Assembly (NCBI GenBank): GCA_027493625.1
Contig: JAOSKM010000002.1
Coordinates: 62,001-126,000, forward strand
Length of the DNA stretch: 64,000 nucleotides
DNA from: Planctomycetota bacterium
GTDB lineage: Bacteria; Planctomycetota; UBA8742; UBA2392
Direction of reading: 5' to 3'
In this document: one piece after another, positions 1 to 8,114 of the stretch
How the letters are laid out: the number at the start of each line of letters is the position of its first letter
Numbering within the stretch: position 1 is the first letter of the stretch
Made by a program: the position numbers and the translations under genes
Notes under the pieces: generated by a model
Databases searched by the model: none
What the model was told of the DNA's origin: nothing
The model's input: the letters and a program-made list of their open reading frames with translations, nothing else

Positions 1-1
1 G

Positions 2-457
2 CGGCTGCAGGGATGCGCGGACATCTATCGCGTGGAGTACCTGCGCGCCTACCTGTCCCGCGACGGGCGCCGGCTGGATTGCCTGTTCCGCGCACCTGAT
101 GCCGAATCCGTGCGCACCGCCAACCGCAACGGCAACGCGCCCTTCAGCCATGTTTACAGCGCCACGATTCACGGGCCGGAGCCCGACCTGGTTCGGCCTG
201 AATCCGGTGAGCTGGTGCTTGTGACCCGCAGCTGGGAGCAGCCGGTTGCGTTCGACGACGTGCAGGCCCAGGAAGACGCCTTCGCCTGGTGCCTGCAGCA
301 GCACCGCGTGAAGTTCCTGCGCAGCTACTTTTCAAAGGACCGCAGACGCATGCTGTGCCTGTACGCCGCGCCGGACGCCGAGGCGGTTCGCACGGCCAAC
401 CGCACCGCGAACCTGCCTTTCGACGACATCCGCACCGTGGAAGTGTTCCGGCCCTGA
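2..457 (+). CDS. Tandem DUF4242-like protein, 5' partial
   Basis: The frame is open from the left edge, so the true start lies outside the window. The visible part holds two copies of one small domain: the pattern LRAYLSRDGRRLDCLFRAPD, then ESVRTANRNGNAPF, recurs about 95 residues later as LRSYFSKDRRRMLCLYAAPD, then EAVRTANRTANLPF. The repeat resembles the DUF4242/SCO4226 ferredoxin-like nickel-binding family, in which two such units pack together. No signal peptide or catalytic motif is visible. The family match is by pattern recognition and the function is unknown. Confidence 0.6.
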   Translation, partial: RLQGCADIYRVEYLRAYLSRDGRRLDCLFRAPDAESVRTANRNGNAPFSHVYSATIHGPEPDLVRPESGELVLVTRSWEQPVAFDDVQAQEDAFAWCLQQHRVKFLRSYFSKDRRRMLCLYAAPDAEAVRTANRTANLPFDDIRTVEVFRP

Positions 458-573
458 ACGCAACCGCTGCGCCTCGATGGCGGCGAACTGCACGATTCCT
501 GGGCAGCAGAAATGTGACGGAATAGGCATGCGTGCATCGGCCGTTTCTGCCTTCACTGCGAAAGGGGAAAACC

Positions 574-1218
574 ATGAAAGTCGGCATTCTCGGCACCGGC
601 GACGTGGGCGTCGCCCTGGGCAACGGTTTCATTGCACTCGGCCACGAAGTGAAGATGGGCTCGCGCAAGGCGGGCGGCGACAAGGCCAGGGCCTGGGTCG
701 CCAAGGCCGGTAAGCACGCGTCGGAAGGCACCTTCGAAGACGCCGCCAAGTTCGGCGAGATCATCGTGCTGGCCTGCCTGGGCACAGCCGCAGAGGCCGT
801 GCTGGCGCAAAGCGGCGCGCGCAACCTGGAAGGCAAGCTGCTGCTGGACGCCACCAACCCGCTCGATTTCAGCGGCGGTATGCCGCCCAAACTGGCGATC
901 GCGGGCTACGACAGCCTCGGCGAGCACGTGCAGAAGGCCGTGCCGGCCGCGCGCGTGGTGAAGTGTTTCAACACCGTGGGCAACGCGCTGATGTTCAAGC
1001 CCGAGCTGCCGGGCGGGCCGCCCACCATGTTCATCGCCGGCAACGACGAGGCGGCCAAGCAGCGCACCAGCGGCCTGCTGAAAGACTTCGGCTGGGAAAC
1101 CGTGGATGTCGGCGGCATCGAGAGTTCGCGCTACCTCGAGGCCATGTGCCTGACCTGGGTGCTGCACGGCCTGAAGTCCGGCACATGGACCCACGCCTTC
1201 AAGCTGCTGCACAAGTAA
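574..1218 (+). CDS. NAD(P)-binding oxidoreductase, F420-dependent NADP reductase-like
   Basis: This 214-residue protein opens with a Rossmann dinucleotide-binding loop (MKVGILGTGDVGVALGNGF), followed by an Arg/Lys-rich stretch (GSRKAGGDKARAW) that suits NADPH phosphate recognition. DATNPLDFSGG and VVKCFNTVGNALM are typical of the NAD-binding, F420-dependent NADP oxidoreductase superfamily. The start at 574 was chosen over an upstream in-frame ATG (532) because AAAGGGGA lies just before it and the Rossmann strand starts immediately. Whether it uses F420 cannot be told. Its neighbours give no pathway clue. Confidence 0.75.
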   Translation: MKVGILGTGDVGVALGNGFIALGHEVKMGSRKAGGDKARAWVAKAGKHASEGTFEDAAKFGEIIVLACLGTAAEAVLAQSGARNLEGKLLLDATNPLDFSGGMPPKLAIAGYDSLGEHVQKAVPAARVVKCFNTVGNALMFKPELPGGPPTMFIAGNDEAAKQRTSGLLKDFGWETVDVGGIESSRYLEAMCLTWVLHGLKSGTWTHAFKLLHK

Positions 1219-1229
1219 GCGGGAACCGA

Positions 1230-1261
1230 GGGGACTGTCCCCGCATTTGGGGACTGTCCCC
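1230..1261. repeat. Two tandem REP palindromes (GGGGACTGTCCCC)
   Basis: Two copies of the 13-base near-palindrome GGGGACTGTCCCC lie 12 nt after the stop of the preceding gene. The second copy continues as CGTCCTCGG, the same extension seen beside the dead transposase near 16.7-17.4 kb, so they belong to one REP family. Confidence 0.75.
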
Positions 1262-1270
1262 GTCCTCGGA

Positions 1271-1330
1271 AGGGCTTAGGGCTTAGGGCTATCCCTACAA
1301 CCTACTACCTACAACCTACAACCTAAAACC
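1271..1330. repeat. Heptamer tandem repeats
   Basis: A short AT-richer stretch is built from 7-base units: AGGGCTT repeated on the left, then CCTACAA/CCTACTA about five times. It lies between two converging genes and resembles short tandem heptanucleotide repeats known from cyanobacteria. Two other heptamer arrays in this window (23216, 47556) are arranged as inverted pairs. Confidence 0.6.
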
Positions 1331-1335
1331 CGACC

Positions 1336-2295
1336 CTACTCCTCTTCCACGTCCTCGCCGCGTTCGAACACCAGCGCCGGGGGGTCGTCCCCTTCGGTCA
1401 GCAGCAGGCACAGCACGTCGCGCGGCGGGCTGCTGAGCGCATCCCTGAAGACGTGCACGCCCCAGGCCGCGCCGTCAGGGCCGTCCACGGTGTGGCCGTC
1501 CTGGATCACCGGCCCTTGCTCAAGCAGATAGCCGGTGATGTTGCGCAGCAGGGCGGCAACCTCGTTGGGGTCTTTCTCGGACTGCTTGAACACGGCCTCC
1601 AGGTCGGGCAGGTCGAACTGCGCGTGGCCGACGGTGTCCATCAGGGTCCACTCGTCGTCGACCTGGAAGATGCGGATGTTGGCCCACACGTCCAGCGGCT
1701 GCAGCTCGTGCTCTGCGGCCCACTTGAGCGAGCGCTCAAGCATCTCGCCGGTGGTCAGCACTTCGCCGCCCGGGTTGAACATCGCGATCGCGCCGGGCAT
1801 CTGCACCAGTTTGGCGGCGATGCCGTACACGAAGTTCAGCTCATCGAGGGCGTCGCAGTCGGGCGGCATCACCGGGGCGTCGTCACCGGCGCCGAAGATG
1901 TAGCTGAGCCGGATGCGCACGAAGGCGCTGTGTTTCTTGATGTCTTTGCCCGCGTGCTCCCAGGTGAGGTTCTGCTCGGCGGCGCGCTCGAGGTTGCCGG
2001 GGAAGGCGTAGGGGCCGAAGTGGCCGAAGGTCCAGGCCGCGAACAGCTCGGGCTCGCGGGTCGGGTCGCCCATGTGGTCGGGCCAGGGGCGGTGCACGAC
2101 GTCTACGTTGACGTAGCCGTTGATGTCCGGCCGATAGGTGACGATCAGGCCGTCCGAGCCCTGTGCCCAGCCGTCGCCGCCGTCGTCTTCACGGGCGATT
2201 TCAAAGGCAGGCTCCAAGGCCGCCCGCAAGGCCGCCCGAGAAGGCGCCTTCTCAAACAGCACAGCAATACCCTGAGTAAAGAACCCTTTAGCCAT
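1336..2295 (-). CDS. DUF4261-like protein
   Basis: A 319-residue soluble protein with an acidic C-terminus. The frame stays open far upstream, but the start at 2295 (MAKGFFTQGIAVLF) is where protein-like composition begins and the palindromic intergenic DNA ends. The central segment (AAKLVQMPGAIAMFNPGGEV) followed by a TTGEMLERS stretch resembles DUF4261 proteins, which have no established role. No catalytic motif or membrane segment is seen. The family assignment is tentative. Confidence 0.6.
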   Translation of the reverse strand: MAKGFFTQGIAVLFEKAPSRAALRAALEPAFEIAREDDGGDGWAQGSDGLIVTYRPDINGYVNVDVVHRPWPDHMGDPTREPELFAAWTFGHFGPYAFPGNLERAAEQNLTWEHAGKDIKKHSAFVRIRLSYIFGAGDDAPVMPPDCDALDELNFVYGIAAKLVQMPGAIAMFNPGGEVLTTGEMLERSLKWAAEHELQPLDVWANIRIFQVDDEWTLMDTVGHAQFDLPDLEAVFKQSEKDPNEVAALLRNITGYLLEQGPVIQDGHTVDGPDGAAWGVHVFRDALSSPPRDVLCLLLTEGDDPPALVFERGEDVEEE

Positions 2296-2433
2296 GCCCG
2301 CATTAGAGCAGCATTGAGCGCGAAGCGTAAGCGAGCGATTGCCCCAGCAAGTGGCATGGGCGCCTCGCCCATGCTTGCTCATGCTTACGCTTACGCGAGC
2401 CGCGTTCAGACGGAAGCGAACTACCGGCTGTTC

Positions 2434-2683
2434 GGCGCGGAGCGCCAACACAGCGGAAGCCCCCACCGACAGCCACCGGCTGTCGGTGGGGGTGAAAATC
2501 AGCAGAGAATCCAAGGCGCGGAGCGCCGACACAGGGTGGCACGGACGCCCTCGTCCGTGTCTCGCGGCCGGAAGCCGCGAGTGTTTCGGCGCTCCGCGCC
2601 TCTGAACCTTCTTCCGCCGAATACCCACACCGACCGCCAGAGGCGGTCGGTGTGGGCTTCCACTGTGCCGGCGCATCCGCGCC
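2434..2683. repeat. Nested-hairpin palindromic element, copy 1 (complete)
   Basis: A 250-bp element with mirror symmetry. An outer arm, GGCGCGGAGCGCC (2434), faces GGCGCATCCGCGCC (2670). Inside are a left hairpin with a perfect 15-bp stem (2460-2474 with 2478-2492, loop ACC) and a right hairpin with a perfect 15-bp stem (2624-2638 with 2642-2656, loop AGA). A second arm pair, GGCGCGGAGCGCC (2515-2527) and its exact complement (2588-2600), encloses a centre with two smaller hairpins. The flanks 2296-2433 and 2684-2770 hold no gene; 2296-2433 contains another palindrome around GGCATGGGCGCC. Confidence 0.8.
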
Positions 2684-2770
2684 AAAAAGCACGAACAGCA
2701 GATGCAGGAGGCTGGCCGTATCTCGTAGCTGGAGTCAGCAAGCATCGCCCGTGTGTGATACGCGAACGCG

Positions 2771-3394
2771 TCACCGAATCTCGATTGGGCCGATGCGGTA
2801 CTCGTCTTCGGCGGGGAAGTCGCCGTCAGTCGCCACCACGGTCGCGCGTACGGTGTGAGTGCGGCGCTTGACCAGGCTTCGCGCCATCGCCCAGCCCATG
2901 GAAACCTCGGACGCCGTGGAGTTGGTGTGCACGCGGTCCTTGCTGTCGTGAAACTCAATCGGTACGGCGAGCCACTGGGCATCCTCAATCCGGAAAATCC
3001 ATACGCGCACGACCCGCCAGATTTCGCCTCGGCGGAGATAGCACTCGAATCCGGCCGTGTGGCGCGGCATGGAGTGCACTTCCACCATGAACGGCCCGCG
3101 GAACTCCTCGCCAGGGAAAAGGCTCGCGGCGATTTCGGCCAGATCGCGGCCGGCGGGAACGATCGTCCCGCCTGCCCGCAAGGCGGAATCATCGAGCAGG
3201 ATCTCGCCCGAACCCAGGTCGCGACCGGCCAAAGACGCCTGCGCGTTCGTGCTGATGCGAAGCTCAGTTTCGGCCGGCCCTTCCGGCAGCAACAGCCAGA
3301 CGGTGCCCAACACAAGCAGCAGCAGCACAAGCGCTGCAACCGCCTTCAGCGCCCGCTTCAACAACCGAACCGCCCACTGTGGATCCTGCGCCAT
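2771..3394 (-). CDS. Membrane-anchored hypothetical protein
   Basis: This 207-residue protein has a short basic N-terminus and then one hydrophobic segment (VAALVLLLLVLGTVWLLL, about residues 18-35), so it is probably an anchored periplasmic or surface protein. The rest is soluble, with no recognised motif. Palindromic repeats lie on both sides (copy 1 of the nested-hairpin element downstream, a REP cluster and copy 2 upstream). The frame and start look sound; the function is unknown. Confidence 0.6.
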   Translation of the reverse strand: MAQDPQWAVRLLKRALKAVAALVLLLLVLGTVWLLLPEGPAETELRISTNAQASLAGRDLGSGEILLDDSALRAGGTIVPAGRDLAEIAASLFPGEEFRGPFMVEVHSMPRHTAGFECYLRRGEIWRVVRVWIFRIEDAQWLAVPIEFHDSKDRVHTNSTASEVSMGWAMARSLVKRRTHTVRATVVATDGDFPAEDEYRIGPIEIR

Positions 3395-3496
3395 GCAATC
3401 ATGTTACGGGCGCTTCCTGTGAGTGCGGCTACAAACCACCGAAGCGTATGGAAGCGTGGCATGGGCGCCTCGCGAAGTACTGCGGAAACAACACTA

Positions 3497-3568
3497 GGGG
3501 ACTGTCCCCGTTTCAGGTTGCTACCTGTGTTTCCGACACGGGGACAGTCCCGTTCCGGGACAGTCCCC
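3497..3568. repeat. REP cluster (three GGGGACTGTCCCC-type copies)
   Basis: Three copies of the GGGGACTGTCCCC/GGGGACAGTCCC palindrome lie within 72 bp (3497-3509, 3540-3551, 3557-3568), two of them inverted relative to the first, with a small hairpin (CAGGTTGCTACCTG) between. The 497-bp gap 3395-3891 holds this cluster and the second nested-hairpin copy; no gene was seen in it. Confidence 0.75.
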
Positions 3569-3657
3569 AACCCATCGTGGCAGCAAATGGCGCCCCACCC
3601 ATAACTGCTGGCGCAAGCGCAAGTCGAGCGCAGGCGTATCGGGTACATCGGTAGTCC

Positions 3658-3826
3658 GGCGCGGAGCGCTGACACAGGGTGGCACGGACGACCTCGCCCG
3701 TGGCTCGCGGCCGGAGGCCGCGAGTGTGCCGGCGCTCCGCGCCTTGGAACCTTCTTCCGCCTGATACCCACACCGACCGCCAGAGGCGGTCGGTGTGGGC
3801 TTCCACTGTGCCGGCGCATCCGCGCC
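3658..3826. repeat. Nested-hairpin palindromic element, copy 2 (left arm missing)
   Basis: These 169 bp match 2515-2683 of copy 1 over exactly the same length with about a dozen mismatches. The inner arms, the central hairpins, the right 15-bp hairpin (3767-3781 with 3785-3799, loop AGA, identical to copy 1) and the terminal GGCGCATCCGCGCC arm are present. The outer left arm and left hairpin are absent. Confidence 0.8.
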
Positions 3827-3891
3827 GAAATGCCAGACCGATGACCGTGCCGCTCAACCTCACGACATCTGGCGGGCCTGCCGTGCCACGA

Positions 3892-5346
3892 TTAGCCGCG
3901 GATGCCTACTTGGATGCCCCGGAACCTGGTGGGTGCGCCGCCGTGGGACATTTCTGCTGTCTGGCCGGGTTGGCCTTTGCCGCAGTTGATTACGCCCCAT
4001 AGATCCCAGTGGTCCTGGTTGCAGATCGCGTCGCAGGCGCCCCAGAACTCCGGCGTGTTCCCCTGGTAGTTCGGGTTCTTCACGATACCCGTGATCTTGC
4101 CGTTCTTGATCACGCGGCCGATCTCCGTGCCGAACTGGAAGTTCAAGCGCATCTGGTCGATGCTCCAGCTCTTGTTGACCTCCATGATGATGCCGTCTTT
4201 GGTATCCGCGATCAGGTCCTCGTAGCTCCAGTCGCCCGGCATCAGGCTCAGGTTCGGGATGCGCGTGATCGGGATGTTGCTGAAGCCATCCGCGCGGTTG
4301 CAGCCGTTGCTGTACGGCCGATCCACCAGCGGCGCGGTCTCGCGCGTGGTGAACCAGTCGCGGTGGATGCCGTTCTGCACAACATGAAAGCGCTCGGCGC
4401 GCACGCCGTCGTCGTCATAGCCGATGGTCGCCAGGCCGCCGGGCACCGTGCAGTCGGCCACTAAATTCACGTGCTCGCTGCCGTACTTGAAGCCGCCCTT
4501 GGCGTTGTGCAGCTCGGGCAGCATGAACGAACGGCCGGCGTAGTTGGCCTCGAAGCCGAACACGCGGTCGAGCTCGTTGGCGTGGCCGACGCTTTCATGG
4601 ATCTGCAACGCGAGCTGCGGGCCGTCGAGGATCAAATCCATCTTGCCGCTGGGGCACTCGGGCGCGGTGAGAAGCTCAATCGCCTCGTCGCGGATGCGCT
4701 CCGCGTTGCCCAGCATGTCGTAGGCCGTGACGATCTCGTAGCCCATGCACTTGTGGTTTCCGCCCCAGCTTTGCGGAAAGCTGCGGATCTGCACGTCGCC
4801 GTTGCCGACGGCCGTGGCGCTGTAGCCCGCGCCGGAACGCAGCAGGTCCTGCACTATGAAACTGCCCTCGTTGTCCATGTACCACTGCTTCTCGCGCGCG
4901 AACTGCATGCTGGCCATGGCGACCTTGATTTCAGGCCTGGCGCGCAGCAGGGCGTCGATCTTGAGCAGCAGGCCGAGCTTGTCTTCCAGCGACACCTTGA
5001 AGGGGTCGATGGTGAAGGGCGTGCACCAGATGTCTTCCACGGCGCGCTTGGGCGCCAGGCGCACGTCCTGTTTCTTGACCTGGGCGCTGGCGCGGGCGAT
5101 TTCGACCGCGCGCCGGGCGGCCTCTTTCAGGCTGGCGGTGTTGACCTGGTTGGTGCTGGCGAAGCCCCAGGCGCCGTTGACGATCACACGGATGCCGGCG
5201 CCCAGCGTGTCGCTGCTGGAGAGGTTGCAGGGCTGGCCGTTGCGCAGGGCCACGCCTTCCTTGCGGTAGTTGATGATGCGCACGTCGGCGTAGCTGGCGC
5301 CCAGGCTGGTCGCGGCGTCAATGGCTTCGTTGCACTCGGCTCTCAT
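3892..5346 (-). CDS. tldD: TldD/PmbA-family metalloprotease
   Basis: The protein is 484 residues, the usual TldD length. It carries the TldD HExxxH zinc motif (HESVGH, about residues 250-255), and the C-terminal block ending GKGQPGQTAEMSHGGAP is typical of the family. In E. coli TldD pairs with TldE (PmbA) to degrade unfolded peptides such as microcin precursors; no second family member is visible here, so the protein may act alone or with a partner elsewhere. The start at 5346 is supported by AAGGAG seven bases upstream. It is a cytoplasmic protein with no signal peptide. Confidence 0.88.
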   Translation of the reverse strand: MRAECNEAIDAATSLGASYADVRIINYRKEGVALRNGQPCNLSSSDTLGAGIRVIVNGAWGFASTNQVNTASLKEAARRAVEIARASAQVKKQDVRLAPKRAVEDIWCTPFTIDPFKVSLEDKLGLLLKIDALLRARPEIKVAMASMQFAREKQWYMDNEGSFIVQDLLRSGAGYSATAVGNGDVQIRSFPQSWGGNHKCMGYEIVTAYDMLGNAERIRDEAIELLTAPECPSGKMDLILDGPQLALQIHESVGHANELDRVFGFEANYAGRSFMLPELHNAKGGFKYGSEHVNLVADCTVPGGLATIGYDDDGVRAERFHVVQNGIHRDWFTTRETAPLVDRPYSNGCNRADGFSNIPITRIPNLSLMPGDWSYEDLIADTKDGIIMEVNKSWSIDQMRLNFQFGTEIGRVIKNGKITGIVKNPNYQGNTPEFWGACDAICNQDHWDLWGVINCGKGQPGQTAEMSHGGAPTRFRGIQVGIRG

Positions 5347-5406
5347 GGCTTCTCCTTGGGGCATGATTGTCCTGACCGGCCGTCGGCTCGGCAAGGCCAA
5401 TCCGGG

Positions 5407-6129
5407 CTACGACGTCAGGCCCTTGATCACGCCGTAGGCGATGCCGCCCAGCAGCGGGCCCATGATGCCGAAAATGACCCAGCCCCAGTTGTCCTGGTTG
5501 CTGGGGGCGTAGCGCAGCAGTTTGTAGAAACTGTAGCTGCCCCAGCCGATCGCCACGGTCATGGTCGCCAGGCCGATCCACGCCCCCTCGGCCGCCAGCC
5601 CCGCGAACAGCGCGCCGAACAGCGCCAGCGGCCCCGCCGCGAATGCGGCAATCAGCAGCATGGCCTTGGGGATGTCGGCGCCGGTCTTGGCCGGGATGCG
5701 CACCGAGCCGGTGAACTGCACCGGTATCAGCGACAGCACGGCCGCGGTGGCCTCCAGCACGCCGTCATAGGCCAGGATCTCGAGTTGCGGCGGGCCGCCG
5801 GCCAGGGCGCCCAGGTAGACCAGCGCCGGCGTGTCGCAGATCAGCAGCAGCGTGACCAGCGGGCTTTTCGGCGGCCGGGCGAGCTCGGTTACGAAGGCCA
5901 GGTAGGCGATACCGGCGATCACCAGCGAGCCCTTAAGCACCCAGTGCAGCACGGGCACAGACAGCAGGCCGTGGACGTACTCGGCGGGGACACCCTTGAG
6001 GTTGAGCAGGCCGAACACGGTAAGCGCCGGCACCAGCACCATGTAGAGGTAGTAAAGCCGGTGCATCCAGCGCGTGAGCGCGCTGACGGGTTCTTCAGCG
6101 GGTGTCGTCTGTGCCGTTCCATCTTCCAT
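5407..6129 (-). CDS. Polytopic membrane protein of unknown function
   Basis: A 240-residue protein with about six to seven hydrophobic segments, beginning with YYLYMVLVPALTVFGLLNL. It resembles no transporter or enzyme family that I recognise. The start at 6129 (MEDGTAQTT) begins a short acidic tail before the first membrane segment; the frame is open further upstream, but that region overlaps the divergent SEC-C gene. It ends 61 nt before the tldD start on the same strand, so co-transcription with tldD is possible. Confidence 0.65.
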   Translation of the reverse strand: MEDGTAQTTPAEEPVSALTRWMHRLYYLYMVLVPALTVFGLLNLKGVPAEYVHGLLSVPVLHWVLKGSLVIAGIAYLAFVTELARPPKSPLVTLLLICDTPALVYLGALAGGPPQLEILAYDGVLEATAAVLSLIPVQFTGSVRIPAKTGADIPKAMLLIAAFAAGPLALFGALFAGLAAEGAWIGLATMTVAIGWGSYSFYKLLRYAPSNQDNWGWVIFGIMGPLLGGIAYGVIKGLTS

Positions 6130-6150
6130 AGGGGGCGCTACTCTAGCGCC

Positions 6151-6585
6151 ATGGGCATGCACACGGAAACCATTGAGCACTGGGTCAGCGAATACCTGAC
6201 CAGCACCCAGGGCGAAATGCAGGCGCGCAGCTTTGGCGACCGTACGGGCGCCGTGCTGGTGGCGTTTCTTGAGGGCACCGGCGCCGAACCCTCCGAGCTT
6301 GATGAACCGGCCGTGCGCGACGGCGTGGCAATCGGCCTCGGGCCCCTGTCGTTGCAGGCCGCCGAGCGCGAGGCCACGCCGGCGCTGCTGGAGGATTTCC
6401 TGGCCTACTGCGAGCGCGCCGGGCGCCTCAGCGGCGGCGAAGCTTTGGGCAACTACGCGCGGGTGACGGCCACCGCGCACCTGTTGAAGAAGCAGGTGCG
6501 CAAGCCCACCATCAAGGTAGGCCCCAACGACCCCTGCCCCTGCGGCTCAGGCAAGAAGTACAAGAAGTGCTGCATGCACGCCTGA
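6151..6585 (+). CDS. SEC-C zinc-motif protein
   Basis: A 144-residue protein whose last 20 residues form a SEC-C zinc-binding motif (PNDPCPCGSGKKYKKCC), the same motif found at the C-terminus of SecA. The N-terminal 120 residues are helical and mostly acidic, with no motif that I recognise. Small SEC-C proteins are common and mostly uncharacterised. It is divergent from the membrane protein at 5407-6129, with only 21 bp between starts, and its stop lies one base from the end of the convergent Fic gene. Confidence 0.8.
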   Translation: MGMHTETIEHWVSEYLTSTQGEMQARSFGDRTGAVLVAFLEGTGAEPSELDEPAVRDGVAIGLGPLSLQAAEREATPALLEDFLAYCERAGRLSGGEALGNYARVTATAHLLKKQVRKPTIKVGPNDPCPCGSGKKYKKCCMHA

Positions 6586-6586
6586 A

Positions 6587-7921
6587 TCACGGCTTCAGCA
6601 GCGTCGCCAAGTTCGGGGCTGCCTTGAACACCATGGCTTTGCCCCGTTTCGTTCGTGTTAACAGCCCCCTCTGCACAAGGGCCAGCAGGTCCGCGCGGGC
6701 TGTCGCGTAGGCAACCCGGTGGCTGTTCCGATGAGACTGGATGGTGTACTCCTGCCCCGGGTGTTTCGAGGCGTGAAGCAGCAACTCCCGTTGGCGATGG
6801 TTGAACTCGCCGGCGTCAAGGATTGCTGCGCTAGCGCGGGCGACTTCTTCCCGTTTGCGTTCGATGAAGGACTCGAGGTTTTTCACCGCCCGTTCCAGGA
6901 CCCCGAGGTGGTAGAGCAGGAAGTAGGTCAGGTCGTTGTCATCTGTTTCAGTTTCCAGGAAAGCCCGAATGTACTTGGCCGGCCCGGTCCGGATGATGCT
7001 GGAGATTGACACGTACTCCGCCAGCCAGAAACCGCCGGCCTTCATCGCCCAATAAAACAGTGCCCGCGCCGTTCTGCCGTTGCCGTCGACGAACGGGTGA
7101 TCGTAGGCAAGCCAGAAGTGCAACACGATTGCACGTGTGATCGGATGGACGAAGCCTTCGTGCGTTTCACCGTTTGCAAAGCTGCACATCTCCCGCAGCC
7201 GCTTGGGGAGCTCGCGGGCGGGGGGCGGCCTGTGAATCACCTCGTTCGTCAGGTTGTCGTAGACGGCGATGTCATCGTCCGGTTCGTCGGGGCGGCGTAA
7301 TCGGCCGCAGTTTTCGGGCGGCAGGGTCTTGTCGCACAGGATGCCGTGAAGTTCGAAGATCAGTTCCGGACTGAGGGGCGCGTTTTCCAGCTCGTTGATC
7401 CTGCGCATGGCCAGGAAGTTGTTCAGGATCATGGTTTCGTCCGCGCTGCGCGGCTTACGTCCGCTGCGGAGCATTTCTTCAGCGATTTTTCGGGTGGCCG
7501 CCGCGCCCTCCAACTGGCTGGAGGTGATCGCTTCTTCGATCAGTGACGAAACCAGGTACTGGTCGCGGGTGCGGGGGTTGGTGACGGGCTCACTCAGCTT
7601 GAGCTTCCCGCCCAATGCCAGGCTCGTTTCGTGCAGGGCTTTTTCTACGGCTTCCGTCACAACGTAGCTGAAAGGCGTGCCATCAGTCGCCCTGAGCGGA
7701 ATGGTGCGCCGGTTGGATCGACGCGCGAGTTTCAGCGCCAACCACCATTCATCGTGTGTCAGGCCATCGGGTGGGGGCAGGAATCGCAGCTTGTCCCAGT
7801 GGAGGTACTTTGGACCGTGAAGCGAAGTGATCACTGTGTCAGAAAACTCCCGTTTGCTGAGCAACTTGGGCAGATCGCTCAATAGCCCTTGAAATGAAGG
7901 CGGTTTCTGCGTCAGTCGCAT
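6587..7921 (-). CDS. Fic-family protein (probable AMP transferase)
   Basis: This 444-residue protein has the Fic active-site loop HPFVDGNGRTAR (about residues 275-286), with the catalytic His and phosphate-binding GNGR intact. Fic enzymes usually transfer AMP to protein hydroxyls. SSQLEG (about residues 134-139) matches the class II N-terminal inhibitory helix motif, so activity is probably self-restrained. The C-terminal region resembles a winged-helix DNA-binding domain (YTIQSHRNSHRVAYATARAD). The start at 7921 is preferred over GTG 7924 because GAGGA lies five bases before it. No antitoxin gene adjoins it, and the upstream region carries repeated TATC/GATA-type motifs that may be its operator. 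Confidence 0.85.
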   Translation of the reverse strand: MRLTQKPPSFQGLLSDLPKLLSKREFSDTVITSLHGPKYLHWDKLRFLPPPDGLTHDEWWLALKLARRSNRRTIPLRATDGTPFSYVVTEAVEKALHETSLALGGKLKLSEPVTNPRTRDQYLVSSLIEEAITSSQLEGAAATRKIAEEMLRSGRKPRSADETMILNNFLAMRRINELENAPLSPELIFELHGILCDKTLPPENCGRLRRPDEPDDDIAVYDNLTNEVIHRPPPARELPKRLREMCSFANGETHEGFVHPITRAIVLHFWLAYDHPFVDGNGRTARALFYWAMKAGGFWLAEYVSISSIIRTGPAKYIRAFLETETDDNDLTYFLLYHLGVLERAVKNLESFIERKREEVARASAAILDAGEFNHRQRELLLHASKHPGQEYTIQSHRNSHRVAYATARADLLALVQRGLLTRTKRGKAMVFKAAPNLATLLKP

Positions 7922-7935
7922 CACGTTCCTCGTTT

Positions 7936-8019
7936 CTATCGGACATCTATCGGTTCATGTTAACTTGATAGGAAGGCCCGTTGTTATCAATTATCGGCTG
8001 ATTGATAGAAAGTTGATAG
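7936..8019. promoter_or_regulatory. Candidate operator cluster between fic and ndh
   Basis: The 193-bp divergent gap is AT-rich for this window and contains phased short repeats: CTATCGG at 7936 and 7947 (11 bp apart), TTATCGG at 7991, and TTGATAG at 7965, 8002 and 8013 (the last two 11 bp apart). TATCAAT and ATTGATA also form an inverted pair around 7985-8007. One-turn phasing suggests binding of a regulator, perhaps the Fic protein itself through its winged-helix-like end. This is inferred from pattern only. Confidence 0.4.
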
Positions 8020-8114
8020 CAGCGAACCGGGTTGAATTCCCGGCGTTGGTCCGTAAGTCCTGTGGGTTGAGACGGCGGGGACCCGGTCATTCCGCCGCGA
8101 AGTGCTGGAGCACC

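Noticed and set aside
3379-3654. A 91-codon plus-strand ORF in the REP cluster
   Set aside because: The frame is made largely of palindromic repeat sequence, has no ribosome site and no protein-like composition.
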